Origin: Volvox africanus
Taxonomy: Eukaryota > Chlorophyta > Chlorophyceae > Chlamydomonadales > Volvocaceae
Assembly (NCBI GenBank): GCA_030268105.1
Contig: BSDZ01000014.1
Coordinates: forward strand, 2,686,501 to 2,750,500
DNA length: 64,000 nucleotides
Reading direction: 5' to 3'
A program made the position numbers and the translations under genes. The notes beneath the pieces were generated by a model. The model was given only the letters and a program-made list of their open reading frames with translations. It was not told the DNA's origin and searched no databases. Positions 51,901 through 64,000 of this stretch are shown piece after piece (position 1 is the first letter of the stretch; each line of letters starts with the position of its first letter).

Positions 51901-52583
51901 CGAATACTCGGTGCAATGTGCTGTTGTTGAGCTGTTTCGATCTCATTGAAAAGGATTCAGATGAGCTGTTGAATGATTGTCACCCCATACGTTAGGCAAT
52001 ATGACTGGCCGGTGCATTGATGTACCCTCCCTAGCATACCTGTCATGGTGCTCAGCCGAGCGCACCCTCTCAAAGCAGTCGCTTTGATGACTGGTGAGTG
52101 AGCGGTGACCTTTTCCATTTGTTTTAATAACCAGGTTGATAGAATCTCAACTCGGTTGTGGATCTTAATTCCATACGTTCCCCAGGTCATCGGATTCTGA
52201 TCTCAGATGGCTACGCATACGACTAACTTGTGCGCATCTCTCCCCCCCCTCTGGGTTCGCCCGCAAACCACACGCACCCCATCCGCACTCCTGGGTTCCA
52301 TCGGGTCCGTGTCAGGACCAGCGAGTACTGGCAGGTTTTAGAGAAACCGCCGCACGGCACAGCCGTACACCTGGTCCAAGGTGCGCGCTCCGACCGCTGG
52401 CCGGAACCCATGCAGCGACGGCTTAACCAGGCAGCTGCTGCCGCCGCCGCTACCGGGGCGCCATTGGGTTCCGACGGCGGCAGCTTCGAGCACCATGTGT
52501 TGGAGCGCGCAGGTCATTGGCTTCATGTAGACAACCCGGAGGGGCTGTTGCGTCTTGTCCTTCCGCGGTTAGCGGGGCTATAG
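48993..52583 (+). CDS. Alpha/beta hydrolase, ABHD11-like, predicted organelle-targeted
   Basis: Six exons (48993-49154, 49420-49595, 49946-50020, 50652-51018, 51425-51852, 52316-52583) join in phase to 491 residues. The first 40 or so residues are Ser/Leu-rich with Arg and no early acids, an organelle transit-like start, followed by LSYEEV. Hydrolase landmarks: the oxyanion loop FVLHGLLGCGRNWRS (about 63-77), LLLDLRCHGAS, the nucleophile elbow GHSMGGK with Ser149, the cap segment VPLPIPSRAWLLRHL, EYWQVLEKPPHGT, and the catalytic His in RAGHWLHVDNPEGL (about His470). The order and wording match plant ABHD11-like proteins. Compared with these it carries two low-complexity insertions, Ala/Pro-rich after the nucleophile and a His/Gln-rich one around residues 300-370, explaining its greater length. 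Mammalian ABHD11 is mitochondrial; the substrate here is unknown. The exon 5 acceptor was chosen by phase and homology. Confidence 0.9.
50175..50282. repeat. Inverted repeat plus direct copy within an intron
   Basis: TTAACTCGCAGAT (50175-50187) is matched by its exact reverse complement ATCTGCGAGTTAA at 50270-50282, and the inner 11 bases occur once more at 50257-50267. It lies in the third intron of the hydrolase gene and could be the ends of a small degenerate element. Confidence 0.7.
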
Positions 52584-53800
52584 CAGCAGCGGCAGTCCGT
52601 CAGGACAGAGAACATGGAGGCTGTAGCAGCTGATGAAAGAAGGATATGTACATCGTATGTTGGTGGCGGAGATTAAATTGCCAAGCTTCAGATTTTGAAT
52701 CACTGACGGTGCGACGTGCTGGTGACTGCGGGGCGTTGGCGTCGCTGCGGAGTTTTTTAAGGAACAAAGTGTAAGAAGCAGCGCTGGGGGAAATGCGGAA
52801 GTGATGCTTTGGAGTCCGTACACCTGGTGGTATTCATGGTCAGGAGCATTCTAGGAACATGTTTTCGGCGAGCTTTGCCTAAGCCGATATCTGGGTTGCT
52901 TGGGTCATCAGGGGCAACCGAGGCAATTATGTATTGCAAACATTCTATGACATCTGCTACATAACACTGCTTTCCGGTGTGTTACGAAGCTTTTTCGTTG
53001 TGCCCCAGGCTGCGGATTGGTGCGCAGTACGCGATATTCTCATCCATTAGACGGGCTATTGTGTATTTGTATGTGGTTGCAGTGCGACAACAGCAATTTT
53101 CTAACAGGTTTCCGCTTTCCTACTGCGCGAATATTCTGACATCCCGGGATTTCCTAAATGATGAGTCCAGTAGATCAGGTGTGTGTGAGGTATGGTGTCT
53201 GTGTACATCAGGTAGGTCAGGGAGGGACGTTATTGCCAGGCTCTGACACTGGAGAGGAGGTGCGATGAATGGAGTTAACTGATGTGGCTCTCCAATGATG
53301 TTGTTTAGATGGGCATGGCGTCTGACACCCGCTAGGCGAATAATACGAGAGTTGAGCTGCCTGGTACTTCCGATTATCAACGGCTTTTGGGCCTACATGA
53401 TGATCCAGCAAAAGGTTTCACGACGCGTACAGAATTTCGGCATTAGGTCACAATGCTTCGTGACGAAATAGATTGATATTATGCGTCTCATATAATTTTG
53501 TCTTCGGTTTTACCACTCGATCATGTCTTTCATACACGTCTCGATGATTCCAGTCACTCCTCCCTTGCCATCACCTGGCAGACCCAGCTCAGCGTGGTTG
53601 TATAATGCCATACCGCGCAATCCGTCCGCTAGTGAAACGAAGCATGCTTCCCGGGCCATAACACCCTTATGACGCTTTCAAGGGATCGTACTTCCATGTC
53701 AATACGGGATGCGCCGTGCATATGATGCAGCTATCGCCTAAGAGCCGATACCGATCTGTCATTGCCTTCCCCCTAACTCCCGCTTTCATCTGGACACCGT
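52584..53800. other. Convergent intergenic region between the hydrolase and OPR genes
   Basis: Facing 3' untranslated regions, no other coding signal. Confidence 0.45.
52770..52774 (+). terminator. Candidate TGTAA polyadenylation signal of the hydrolase gene
   Basis: TGTAA 187 bases after the stop codon at 52583. Confidence 0.4.
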
Positions 53801-56800
53801 TTAGACGGGAGCAAGGGCGGCATCCGACGGTGCTGAGCTGCTGAAGTCCCCCTCCTGTTCTCCTCCTTGCTGCTGCGTTGCGTCCAGAAGCTCCTGCGGG
53901 GCGCAAGGTTGTTACAGTGCCAGAAGGTCAGGAGCTATGCATGTAGCGCATGAGCGTGCATTGAACATCAACCGGCGTTCGTTGTGGAGAAGAGACGAGA
54001 GGGTTTTCAGGCAGACTCAACACAACAAGCCATCGAGAAGCCACAATAATTATTATCACAAGCCTCACTGTCCCTGCGTATCACGTGGGCCTTCTTGGCA
54101 TTTGGCACGCCTACCAGAAACCTGCATAACCTTTCCTCCATTTTACGGTATTAACTGCGATCTTGGTCCTCTCACCTGCGCCTGCGCCACGACCTGATTA
54201 AGCCGGTACCCCTGGCCCAGCAGTGGAAGAGCCGAGACCACTTTTGACAACGCATCGGGGGTGCAGCTTGGCAGCTTCTCACGACAAGTCAAAACCAGTT
54301 CGTCCAACCACCTGATGGCGTTATACATAGGACACAAAGTAAAGAAAACACATGCGGAGATGGTTTGTAAACCCAAAGATTTTTGAGAGGCTCAAGTGGA
54401 ATTGCCCAATCCTACTTGGGTCAAAGGTGTCCATTGGAATGTAATAACTTCAAGTGATCGAAGCGCTGGGTTCGCGTGGAAAACAGCAATAATGCAAATA
54501 GGTTCACAAACCCTAAGAAAGTGATAACCAATGAGGTCATCGGATAGGCGCCTCCTGGTCCATCTCCTACGTTCACCACACCCAAATTCTGCCGCTATTT
54601 CTTCCCTGACTACCAGCCTGCCCTGGATCCTGTCGACTCCCCGTTGTCAGCAGAAATGGCCAAAGGTCCAAAGCAAGCAGCGTAAAGATTGGGACCCCAA
54701 AGCAGCAGACGCCGGCGGAAGCCCAAGACCATACAGATTTTTCAATTATGATGCCCCGTACTGCACCTGTCAGATGGAGGCCGGTATTGCCACAGCGCCA
54801 GGCTCATGGCGCAATTAGCCAGCTCGTCACCGGTAAGCTTGGGCCACACCCTGGCCAGCTGGGCGGCCAAAAGTTGGAGTCCGTCAGGAGAGGGCCGGGC
54901 GCGCAGGTAGGCAAGCGAGTAGGAGATGGTCGCCAGGTCAGATGGTAAGCAGTACCTGTGGAAAGGAATGACAACAATTGTTGCGGGTGACGGCCGACCA
55001 TCGAGAACATGGATTAATCAGATAGTGGTATGCAAATTGGAGTCGCTAGTTGGCCAAAGTGTTGAGGAGACCCAGACACATTGAAAACAACACCAGCTGC
55101 CAGGCGCATACCTTGCATACCGTGCATACTACCATGTGGCTAATGCATAGTCAGCAATCATGAACGGTGCCCTTATTTAGGGGACTCATAAGCAGTTCAG
55201 GATCAGGAAGCAGTTAATGCTCTCACACTTAAAACCTCGGTTCAGGATCTAATAACCTTCGTCGAGACAACAACCCGATAACTCCTGCTTCTTGGGACCA
55301 TATCCCCCTCCCGACCTCCAACCCTGTTATCACCTGAGCTGCGACACGAAGGCTCGGGTCGCCCCCTCCAACCACCACTCCGGTGGGCGATAATCGAATT
55401 GGGTCAATGCCCATGTGGTGCGGGTAAGGTCAGCCACGCGCATGGAGGACACGTTCGATCCAGATCCAGGACGCACGCTCGCCTCGCCGCCGTCACCACT
55501 GCTGCTACTGCCACCCGATAGCAGCGGACCCAGCCAGCTATTCGGGTCGGAGCCACCCGTGTAACCGAGAGAGGCCAGACCAAACAGTGTATTGACGACC
55601 TCCAGGTTGTTGAAGTCAGCGGCCTAGACAGATTAGGACAGATAGATAACCATTTAACATTTTTTAAACTAAACATATATGAAGGCAGGCAGAACATGGG
55701 CGCTTGGCGATGGGTTAGGTAGGGAGATCGGAGGTAGCTCATTATTGCCAACAGATAACGGACATTTGGACGGGGCTGTCCCAAATCTGCTTCATGACAG
55801 CTGCTGGACCATGTGAGACATCGGTCTGTCTCGTCCCTGCCTCCTCTCCACCGTCCAGCCCTCAAATCCCATCCTGTCCCACATACTGGTAGATAGGACA
55901 AGCCCGGCGACCAGTCTTAAAAGCCGCTGCGTGCGTCAAGCAAGCAAGGTCGCCACAACCCTCTGTCTCTGACGCGCACCTGTTTGGCGACCGACTCTGT
56001 GAAGGCTGATAACCAGTTCGGCCCAGGCACATGTCCCAGGCGAGACAGCGCCCCCACCGTGTTAGACAGCTCTACTGACTTGAAGCCACCCAGCTTCCTC
56101 TCACTCCTGGTATTGGGGACGCGTGGGCGGAACGCCATCACAGCAAGTAAAGTGGAAGATGGACAGGAGAACAGGAAAGTGATGATGTGACTTGGGGGAC
56201 GCTAATAGGATTGCGTGCAGTGAGCGGGGCTCAAGACAGAGAGCAGAGTGCATTCGTCTCTTTCACAAATTAAACCCAGCGAACCATCCCACAACAGTAA
56301 AAGCAGGAAAGCGCTGCTTATCGCGGCACACGTGGATGGGCAACGCACTCGCCAATAATCGGCAATACCATCGGATCAAAACCATAACAGCGAATAGAGC
56401 CGATCGTTGAGTTATAGCTTTAGTTATAGTTAGACCAGCGGCCCCACATGCAGACTTGCAAGAGCTTTCAGCGAAGAGCACCACCTTCAAGAAAGAGGCC
56501 GGCCACCCAACTAAGTATCACGGATTGCCCACTACGTGCATCACTGCCACGCACCAGTAAACGAATTGCTGCAACCATTCCTCTCCTGGGGTATAGTTCA
56601 TGCGGGCGAATGCCCACACCATGTTGCTATACTCCCAGCTATTGAAGTTGCCCATGAACTGCATAGGCGGGTGGGGGGCAATGAGAGTGGTGTTGTGAGA
56701 ATGGGCTCATTGTAGTCGGCAGCCGCAACAAGCGTTTGAAACACCAATGCGGGATGGATACCAAAGACCACCATCGAACTTCAATGAACAGAGTGAGGAG

Positions 56801-59225
56801 CAGCCCTAGCCATAATCAACCGGGTCAGATGATGTTTACCTACACCCGCCAACCCTGATCATTATAATATGCTTTGATCCCCCATGCTGACCTGCTGAGC
56901 CCGCACTGCCAGCGATGCGACCAGCTCGGCGTTGAACAGCTCCAGACGGGCGATGGCATACAAGCAGGTGGCCAGCTGCTTCGGCCGCAGCACAGGGCAC
57001 AACGCGGAGACCCACCCATAAAGGGATGCTACCAGAGTCTCGAACTCGGATGCGTCAGCAGGGGACGACGGCCGACCTTCCCGGGCCACCTTGCCAGCGC
57101 AGGGGACATATGACAAGGGAAGAACCAGAGACTTATTCCACTACGTTATATCAGCAGCCAGTAAGTTACAACGTAGCAATGGCGTTAAGGACGCATAAGG
57201 ACAGAAATGGCCAAGGATGTGGAACCACGCGAAGCCTTTCAGACCCTGTTAACAGCAAAGTACGACGGAAATCGTACGAGCTTTTCCCGCAAACACAGGC
57301 TGAGGGCGGTTTCCCCTCGAGCCTTTCATTTTTGCCAGCACCGTCCCCCAGCCCACCTTCAACAATAGGGTAGAGATGTTCTCTGCGTCGAGGCTGCTGC
57401 CTCGCGACTCGAGCAAGGCCGCCACGCCACGCCAGTCATTTGCAGCGCGTACTGCGTCGTTGTTTGCTTTCCGAGCGGCCAACGCCTCGGGGCTGAGGGC
57501 CTCCCGGGGTCCTGTGTGGAAGGCAGTCAGGGAAGCGCAATGAGGTCGTACACAGGAAGAAGGGTATGGCAACGTGCACAGCAATATCCCGAGACCATGG
57601 CTCCGTTTGAGAGCATCTGCCCAAGTGATCGGGTTTACGGATACACGCTGATGGCGTGTGGTTTGGAGTAACTACCTAACAAGCAGCTTCTCGCGGCCAC
57701 GTGGGTCATGGGCTGCAGCAGCGCGTGGGGCGTTCAAAGCATCTCTTACGAAGCTCGTCTGGTCAGGGAAACTTGGTCGTAACATTCGACTAGCCACTTA
57801 ACGACAGATGCCTCTTGTGCAACCCCATGTGTAGCCAAAGGCCCAACCCTGTAAAGCCCGCCTCCCTTTGCAATCCAGATATTTCCGTATCTGCATGCAT
57901 TAGACACGCACCACGGAATGTACGCCGCTCCTCGCCAGCTCCTCCTTCAGTGTTTCCCTCACCAGCACCCTCGCCGCCAAAACTGCCCCTGCCTCGGCCA
58001 CCACCGGGACGCCGCCCCTGTCCCTGACCTCCATAACCTCTGCCGCCATCGCGGCGGCCTTGCCATTGCCCTCCTTGTTGATTGTACTCAGAACCACCTG
58101 CACCGGCTTGTTGCTGTTCCTGTTGGCCGTACCCATAAGATGGTCCGCCTGACCGGCGGTCACCGCCGCTATATCCACGGCCATATCCCCTGCAAGAACA
58201 CGGATGGGCTTTAAGAACGACAACGTTTTCTCTCAAGTAGCCATACTGGCAATATGGGTAGGACAAATGCTGCATCGCCACACTCCCTGCCAAAGACGGC
58301 GAATTTTGCCATAAAGTTTGAGGCCTAAAATCCGTCGTCCCACTCGGATCATACTACGTTGGTAAGTTACAGCAGTGCCACGGGGCTGGCGGACGCCTCG
58401 CCCTTTCGTCACGCGTTAGTACCACCCTCTATGTGCCTCGCTTCAACACCATCACCATGTCTCAAACCGGAGACATCTGTCAATAGCTGTCTCTGCAAAT
58501 CCTACGCACCTGCCGCCACCAGCGCCACCCCGCCGCTCGTTGCCGCTGCCTCGCCCATAAGGCCGCTCAAATTCCTGATTTGCCGAGTAGCCGTGCTCAT
58601 TACCACCACTGATGGGTGTGGTCGTCATGCCGTTGATTACGACTTCCTCGCTGCTGCTCACTTCGCCGTCGTCCAGCCAGGTAGCCTGGTCCCAGTCATC
58701 GCCGTCCCTGAAGTGTTCAGGCCCGATGTGCTTTCTAGGTATAAATATGTAGCCGTATGCCACTTACAGGGACAGATGCTGACAAAACAATGTATCGCAT
58801 ACTGGGTGATAGGTACGAAGTGGTCTTCAGGACTCGCATAAGAGTCAACTTCCAACGACGAGGCCATTAGCGCTACACAATTCCGTTTCCAAAACACCCG
58901 GTAGTCACAGCATGGACATAAGTTTGTGCCTACTGGAAACCCCAAATTCGCTGCAACCCCATAACAAATGAAACTCGGAGGAACTCATATGCACTCACTG
59001 GCTGCCTCGGGAACGGCCACGCTGCCGCCGCTGATCACCACTCCCTTGGCGGTTGCGCGCATTTCGGCCAGACCTTCCATCGCCTTCGTAATCCTGTATG
59101 TGCATACGACACGCGGCGCAGTATGAGGCTGTGGATAGATGGAGAGGGTGGCGCCACCCAGATGATCAGCAGTAAGGTAATGGTAAGCAGCCCACTTACA
59201 TGGTCATAGGCGCGCGTGCGAACAT
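53801..59225 (-). CDS. OPR (octotricopeptide repeat) protein with glycine/arginine-rich N-terminal region
   Basis: About 13 minus-strand exons fit in phase: 59225-59200, 59093-58999, 58950 (or 58872)-58817, 58730-58510, 58189-57912, 57511-57357, 57089-56892, 56658-56555, 56106-55980, 55623-55334, 54955-54767, 54311-54176, 53893-53801, giving roughly 655-681 residues. OPR proteins are helical-repeat RNA binders that control maturation or translation of individual organelle mRNAs in green algae. Repeats are visible as LATCLYAIARLELF, YSNMVWAFARMNYTPGEEWL, LSNTVGALSRLGHVPGPNWL, VVNTLFGLASLGY, LTRTTWALTQFDYRPPEWWL (with the PPEW signature) and LANCAMSLALWQYRPP. Before them lies a Gly/Arg/Tyr-rich segment (exons 58730-57912) resembling RGG RNA-binding regions. 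The C-terminus is short and acidic, and no RAP domain is seen. The first three exons are least certain; a start within 59093-58999 is possible. Organelle targeting is inferred from the family and the basic N-terminus. Confidence 0.8.
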
Positions 59226-60866
59226 CCGATCCAGTAACACGAGTCGCCAAGCGAAGTGGGGTCAGGAACGTCGTGTAATTTAGGTATGCCTTCAGGCCCT
59301 GAAACCATATATGGCAGATGACGAAGATAAGCAACCAATACTTGGACCAGTAATATATGCAAGGGTCCATTTGCACATAGTGTCAGTTGTCACCTTTGGA
59401 ACGCCTTCCCTGAAGACTCCGAGCCTCAATTTGAACCTGCAGTATTTATATCTTCGATCAAATGCAGGAATAATGAAGATCCGCCTCAACTGTGCTGCCT
59501 TGAAAGGCCGCCGGCGTCACCCTCACGCGCCGCAACCTCGACCAAAATGGTACGTCTACTCACTGCATCGGTAACATTGTTGATGCTGTGCCACGCCTGG
59601 GATTCTCGGGAGGTGATGCCTCAAACACCAAAGACAATTCTTTGCTTTCACCCACCAAAAAAGCTCAAACGAACGGATTCAAATAGAACTACAACACGCC
59701 CCTGTTGAACACTTAATTTAATGACTTGTCTGCAATGGTTATCGAAGTAATTGTTCGGCGTATTTGTCATGCGCGTACGGGCTCAATTCCGTTGTTGTGG
59801 TCGTAACACCGGGCAATATTCAAGACCTGAAGGATGTATGACGCTTTTAATAAACACGCCAGTCTTAAAAGTTATGGCGTGCCGCCTACTCTAACCGGTT
59901 TTATTGGCGAATTTTGATGGCCTTGTTTTACGCGTGTTCCGAACCATAATGCATCTTTTAATTGATGTACTATATTCGACTCCTAAAGTTGTCTTATATG
60001 AATCGAAAAACTGTCAAGAGGCCGTGGGTACCAGCGGTGTTTTGATGTGCTCGGCAGCCACCTGAATCCTGACTGTCAGCGTAAGTTTTGACAGGGTCCA
60101 GACGCCTCCGGCATCGCTGGTCCTTCCTCTTCCTGCGTCAAGGGTTCCGTTTTTTGTTCTATAAAGCGAGCCTGTGCATTTCTTATGCATTCCTGTGCAT
60201 TTCACCGCATCCGTATCCATACTGTTTTCGATCATGGAGTTGCCTCTGTCTTTGATTGCAGTCTCCCAGGAACGGGGTTGCATTTACGTGGCTTTGGCCA
60301 TGTGGACTTATCCAAGACCAGTACGCCGGATCTTTGCGTACCCTTCCTTGCTCGTACAGGCAAGTGGCCTAGACTATACCTGTCCCCTAGTCCGGAGGTA
60401 GGCATCAAGACGTTGGAATCCCAGCCCGGCTCAAAACATGCCAGTTGACATATTCATACATCCTGAAGCGCAATCCGTATTGTATGTTGCCCTCCTACTT
60501 GAAGATAAGGTATGAACGGACAGGCCTCCCGATGAAATGGAAAGTGTGCACGAAGTCGGCCAAGCCAAGGCCTGTCTTATAACGATTTAATGTTTTTGGT
60601 CAGGTTTTTGGTCAGGTCAGGCACGAACTCGGGAATACCTCTGAATTTGGATCAAGCAACTCCCTTTGAACGAAGCACAGTTGCAAAACCGGCTTAATGT
60701 GCCTTCGTCCGTTGCTTATCCCCAAATCCAGCCAACACCAATCTGCCATGCGGCTGGACATTCGCAGAAGAAGTGGAGGGCCTCCTTACCCCCAAATATA
60801 TACATATTTGGCTGGCAAGGCGCATTGGAGGCTGATTGCAATGCCTGATACCTTCCATGCGGCCCG
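59226..60866. other. Region between the OPR start and the TFIIS stop
   Basis: It should hold the OPR promoter and the TFIIS 3' untranslated region. 59640-60000 is AT-rich. A frame at 59231-59310 on the minus strand ends at a plausible donor but in a phase that does not fit the next OPR exon. No separate gene supported. Confidence 0.4.
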
Positions 60867-62856
60867 TCAGCAAAACTTCCAGCGCTGACCGCAGTTGATG
60901 CAAGTGACAAATGTTGTCATGGGCTGTGGGCAGCAAAGGGCAGGGGCGCAGCGGGGTCCTTAGTCGCATGCTGCTTAAAGCTCCGTGCCCAAAGTTAAAG
61001 CCTGAGAAAGTCTGTTGCCCAACCAAACATTAATGTTATCTAGAGCACGCCAACTGAAGAGCTCTGAGCAACAATCCACGAAAGTAATTTCTCACACCGG
61101 CAGACCAACCCAATACCCAGGTCACCATCCCCTGGAGTTCCTGTCGTACCTCATCTGCTGACCGCGTTTGCAGTTGCTGCATTAGCAAGCAAACGGGAAG
61201 TAAGGATTGGGGATCGCGGTCAGTAATCAAATCCGCATCGCTGTCTCAATCGGGGAGAGGGCCGCAATAAGTCCACCGTATTCCCCAAATCCTAAACCAT
61301 CGTGCGGTGTCATACATACAACCCTTCATAAGATATGGGATGACCCCTCATGACATCCAACATAATCAATCCGGGTACTGTAACTTCATTTGCATTCAGA
61401 CAGCATCGATTACGTTTTTGAGTTGCTCTGTTTGGTAATTAGGAAATCCATGCAGCCGCCCAGACCGCCCGGGTCACACTTACATAGTACGTACACTTGC
61501 GCTGCTTGCAACGGCCGCACCTGCGGCATGGAGAGCGGTGAGACGTGGATTCATGCGTGAGCGGCGGGGCACTCGGGGCACTCAGTCCTTTAGAGATGAG
61601 ACACGATTTCATCATTTTCAGGCTACAAAAACATATGCCAGCCATACCCGCTAAACTCGAAAGACACTCAATCGCCAAGAAATCAGAGACCTGGAAAAGG
61701 CTGCAGCTAGCCGCAGCCGCAGTGAATGCCGTCGCTCCATTATGGTCCCTGTCATATCCCATTCTTAGTCCTAATACCGAAACCCGCAGAAGGCTGCTCA
61801 GGTCATGAAGGAAGCCAATGGAAAAGGTGCGCCGAAATAGAAGCCAAACGGTCCAAGCCCACAGGAAAGCATATGCAACTCGACTTCCGCCAGCATCCCA
61901 GCTCCCACAATCAAGGTATTGTGCAATGCCGGCCCGACCCACTGGAACATATCCGTAGTTGCCGTGTTGTTGACGCCACGTGTGGCTTCTTTTGCCAAAA
62001 AGTCCTTCAGCTCCCGGTTCTTGCGCTTCTGCTCATCACTGGCCATCTCCTCTGCGCTCATCCGTACCAACGTTTCTGGAGGGATGCTTCCAGAGAGCAC
62101 CCGCTCTCGTAAGTCAGGGTTCTTAGCATCCTTCAGGTTGAAGCACAATGATCGCGCTTTCGCCTTGTACTCGCCGCTAACCGACGATCCACCACCACCC
62201 AACAACTCGTACAGTGCTTCCTCAATGGAGGCAGCTAAAAGGTTGGGAGACTGAAGCGATGAGGGTCCAAAAGCTCCCGCGTCGCCATCATTCGAGCCCC
62301 CGCCGCCTATATTGAAGCCCACGGCCAGGGCCTCAGCGAGCATAATCCGGACCTTATCACGCGTGTCATTACCACATCGGGGCGGATCGACTGTGAACGG
62401 CCCTGACGCTTGCCGCTGAGGCGGCTGAGGTGATGGCCCTGCGGGACGAGGCCCGGCTCCCGAACCACTCGGTGCAGCTGATGATTTTGCTGTAGGTGCT
62501 CGGGAGGCCACCTGGGAAGTTGACGCCGGGGCTCCGGGCTGGGCTACAACGTCAGGCGCTTCCACGTCTCCACCGTCTGCTTGCTGGTGCTCCTGCTTGA
62601 CGCACTGCTTCCATGCCTCCACAGCTGCCTTGGCTGCCTGGGAAACGGATTCGCAGCTGTGCTTGCAAAACTTATTCAGGCGCTTCCCCGCATTCATGCG
62701 CTTTAACAGGTCGGCCGTCACCGCGCGCTTTTGAAGTTGTTTTAGCACATCAAGCATCCGCGACTCCTCAGCACGGTCGCCATCGGCGGCTCCTTTCCCG
62801 CAAGACTCCAGCGTCTTGAGGCAAGTGTTAAGATCCGCCTCTGAGATTGTCCCCAT
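60867..62856 (-). CDS. Transcription elongation factor TFIIS
   Basis: Four minus-strand exons (62856-61943, 61520-61484, 61176-61150, 60923-60867) join in phase to 344 residues, close to the usual TFIIS length. TFIIS rescues backtracked RNA polymerase II by stimulating transcript cleavage. The N-terminal helical LW/TND domain covers about 1-88 (MLDVLKQLQKRAVTADLLKR). A Pro/Ala/Ser linker runs to about 160. The central polymerase-binding domain includes TRDKVRIMLAEAL, YKAKARSLCFNLKDAKNPDL and PETLVRMSAEEMASDEQK. The C-terminal zinc ribbon has ligands Cys306, Cys309, Cys334 and Cys337, and the catalytic acidic pair Asp325-Glu326 in TRSADEP, ending WKFC. The zinc ribbon is split over four exons, two of them only 37 and 27 bases. 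The start is the ATG at 62856; the frame continues upstream without another ATG. Confidence 0.95.
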
Positions 62857-64000
62857 GTTCAATCTATACACAGCAATAAGTTGGCATCCACCTTGGGAGA
62901 GTGCACAACTAGGGCCAAACCGCTATCCGAGATCAACGATGCTGTTCTACACTGCCTCCAGTCATTTCATATGTCCATGGTCTTTTACATCGTTGTCATA
63001 TATTAAACCACAGTATAAGTCAAGCCAACTTAAAAAAAACGCCTGTGGAAACCAGGCCTGCAGTCACAGTGCCGATATGTCCCCGATAACCAATACAGAA
63101 GAAAATTTTAGCGCAGGACCTTTAAAGCTGTTCGTAGGCGGTACATCTATTCATCAAATGTGTATAATGCAGGGGCATCGGAGCAATATCGTACGACTTC
63201 CAGCCGCTTGTATACGATGACAACCAGGAACTTATGATACTTGATGTTGCACCCTCAGATAACCTTTATTATAGTCTAAAACCCTTACTACCAAGATGGC
63301 GTAAAGCAGCTATACACCGAAATATTTAGCCTAAGTCAGACCGAAGGGGTATAGGGCTCGACGGCATCGTTAGGATGGTTCAGGATGAAGGAGAACAACA
63401 GAACCGCAGGGACTGCAGTCCTCGGTAACATAGACGGCATATGCATGTGCGTGCGGGAACAGGACACGTGATGCCGAAGAACATTGCGGGATTTAAAGGA
63501 AGCAATTAGCCTCCTCACGCTTAGGGACAGATGAGGGCTCGAAGGCTCGACCGCCAAAACTGCGACCTCGTTGGGCAGATAGACAGCAAGTTTGCGCCAT
63601 AAAATTTGTAACTACTAAAGTTCCTATCTGGAACCGCTCAGTTCTTCCTGATCGCATTAACCTAATGTGTCCCTATTGATGCATTACAGCAAACCTCCTG
63701 CGTATCATTCCATCTACTATACCCTGCTACACGTTACCGTCAACAACCGTCAACAAATTTTCTCTTGGGCAGACCTTGCGACGGTACCACATGGCTTGCA
63801 TAACCGGCAACGGTGCGCGCCGTCAGATGTCCAAAGGACATCGAACAGTTCCTGCCTGGAACACACAACCCACTGCATCAGTGCAAGTGTCCTATTGTAG
63901 GGCAAATAACACCGTGAGTCATACTGCCAGCTCGTGCACGCATCGCAGCGCTGGCAGCAGCGTCCAAAAATGTTTCTTAAATCGCGTAGCCCCTGACGTT
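62857..64000. other. Right flank upstream of TFIIS
   Basis: The first few hundred bases should contain the TFIIS promoter. The remainder shows only short frames without motifs or splice partners. Confidence 0.4.

Noticed and set aside
59226..59310. Frame with a plausible donor at 59199 as a longer OPR first exon
   Set aside because: Its reading frame reaches the donor in phase 0, whereas the next OPR exon needs phase 2. The alternative frame starting at the ATG 59225 fits.

Overview
This is nuclear DNA of a green alga, most likely a volvocine relative of Chlamydomonas. Three things point there. The chloroplast ATP synthase gamma precursor carries the light-regulation cysteine loop and a Chlamydomonas-like transit peptide. 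An octotricopeptide (OPR) protein is present. Genes have many short GT-AG introns, with TGTAA-type polyadenylation candidates downstream, and very long Ser/Ala/Pro/Gln-rich proteins. Moderate GC and sequence differences from the C. reinhardtii proteins I recall argue for a relative rather than that species; this is inference.

Layout, left to right: (1) a nucleotide-sugar transporter of the SLC35B/UTr5 type (337-2313, minus); (2) a giant, largely disordered protein gene of at least 11 exons (3010-13088, minus) that I assembled from exon phases; (3) a gene-poor stretch (13.1-21.3 kb) with a solitary membrane-spanning exon, tandem repeats and a decayed reverse-transcriptase retroelement; (4) ATPC (plus) converging on PRPL29, plastid ribosomal protein L29 (minus); (5) the splicing factor gene CWC22 in 14 exons (26891-34517, plus); (6) a second long disordered protein gene (36328-40070, plus); (7) an intronless FAD-dependent oxidase (44604-46172, plus) isolated in AT-richer sequence; (8) an ABHD11-like alpha/beta hydrolase in 6 exons (48993-52583, plus); (9) an OPR protein with a glycine/arginine-rich head in about 13 exons (53801-59225, minus); (10) the transcription elongation factor TFIIS in 4 exons (60867-62856, minus).

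The genes do not form an operon-like pathway. Recurring themes are plastid function (ATPC, PRPL29, probably the OPR protein) and nuclear RNA synthesis and processing (CWC22, TFIIS). I found no CRISPR array, no rRNA and no convincing tRNA. Exon boundaries come from splice-site motifs, reading-frame phase and recalled family conservation, not from transcripts. I did not identify a clearly new biological system. The best candidates for novelty are the FAD oxidase with an altered flavin-attachment residue, the giant unrecognised protein, and the hairpin cluster in front of the retroelement.
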